A stretch of 14,962 bases of DNA from Treponema sp. (GTDB taxonomy: Bacteria; Spirochaetota; Spirochaetia; Treponematales; Treponemataceae), in NCBI GenBank assembly GCA_017421145.1, contig JAFOTA010000207.1, positions 1 to 14,962 on the forward strand, written 5' to 3'. The notes under the pieces are model-generated. The model ran no database searches and was not told the origin of the DNA. It was given only the letters and a program-made list of their open reading frames with translations. This document shows, piece after piece, positions 14,680 to 14,962 of the stretch. The stretch's first letter is position 1; each line of letters opens with the position of its first letter. A program made the position numbers and the translations under genes.

Positions 14680-14962
14680 TTATTTATTACTTATTCGCTC
14701 TATTAAACGACCTAAAAGAACATATGTTGGATTTTCGTATTCGTAAAATGTGCCTGGTTCGAAATGTAAATGATCTAATTTATCTAAATATTCCAAGGCT
14801 AAATTATCATCACCATATATTCTTTGTTCTCTTGTTAGATATCCTCGTTCATCTTGAATACCCGAACTATGACTTAAAAGATGCTTTACTTTTACTTTTT
14901 TCTTGACGACTTTCACATACTTAGAAACAATTTGTGGCTGAAACCGATGTTTCTTATCTTTA
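14680..14962 (-). pseudogene. Serine beta-lactamase/penicillin-binding-like (PF00144) fragment, truncated at its C-terminus
   Basis: The frame enters from the right edge and ends at TAA 14682-14680, leaving about 93 residues. The family hallmark KHLLSHSSGI is clear, followed about 45 residues later by the FxPGxxYEYEN segment, whose YEN is the second active-site motif, and YVLLGRLIERIS. Relatives continue for about 150-200 more residues, including an HTG/KTG-type third motif, but here the frame stops right after ISNK. Neither of the other two frames below the stop resumes the family. The SxxK serine would lie beyond the window. Leucine is mostly TTA and arginine often AGA or CGA, and the stretch is markedly AT-rich, unlike the neighbouring genes. 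It is probably an acquired gene remnant; a very short functional form is unlikely. Confidence 0.7.

Overview
The window is about 15 kb of bacterial chromosome with moderate to low GC and densely packed genes. Gene content suggests a host-associated anaerobic spirochaete of the Treponema type. The pointers are a methyl-accepting chemotaxis protein with a multi-pass membrane N-terminus, a long FadD-like acyl-CoA synthetase, an ammonium channel fused to a P-II protein, and a thioredoxin reductase without NADPH motifs like those of anaerobes. A Bacillota host cannot be excluded from sequence alone: the OhrR and YwlG-like proteins closely resemble Bacillus relatives. No rRNA, tRNA, CRISPR array or intact mobile element was seen.

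Layout. 1-1360: end of an unknown gene, then trxA and a pyridine-nucleotide-independent-looking thioredoxin reductase, closed by a strong bidirectional terminator. 1387-2425: a Cys-type glutathione peroxidase (minus) divergent from an OhrR-type peroxide sensor (plus), with overlapping back-to-back promoters and OhrR-like palindromes between them. 2461-4393: a TetR regulator with a palindromic operator inside its own promoter, followed by a cytoplasmic GH13 glycosidase. 4417-5942 (minus): a YwlG/UPF0340 protein and a solitary beta-class DNA methyltransferase, tightly coupled. 6020-8387: an ABC ATPase and a 12-helix permease with overlapping reading frames. 8466-10442 (minus): a long-chain acyl-CoA synthetase. 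10551-12480: an Amt channel with a C-terminal P-II domain, preceded by a structured leader. 12546-14414 (minus): an orphan chemoreceptor. 14680-14962 (minus): an AT-rich beta-lactamase-family fragment that stops early and looks acquired.

How the genes fit together. The first 2.4 kb reads as a thiol and peroxide defence block: thioredoxin, its reductase, a thioredoxin-type peroxidase and an organic-peroxide sensor. The reductase has a CATC redox centre and FAD motifs but lacks the usual NADPH-binding motifs, so ferredoxin is the likely electron donor, as in the FFTR family of clostridia. Nitrogen sensing appears to be built into the ammonium channel itself through the fused P-II domain, which has lost the tyrosine that is uridylylated in E. 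coli.

Two regulators (ohrR and tetR) have promoters placed so that transcription should begin at or next to the ATG, with no Shine-Dalgarno sequence, so both may be leaderless. The best leads are the NADPH-independent reductase, the Amt-P-II fusion with its altered T-loop, the attenuator-like structure before amt, and the compact OhrR/gpx control region. I did not see one coherent new multi-gene system such as a defence island.
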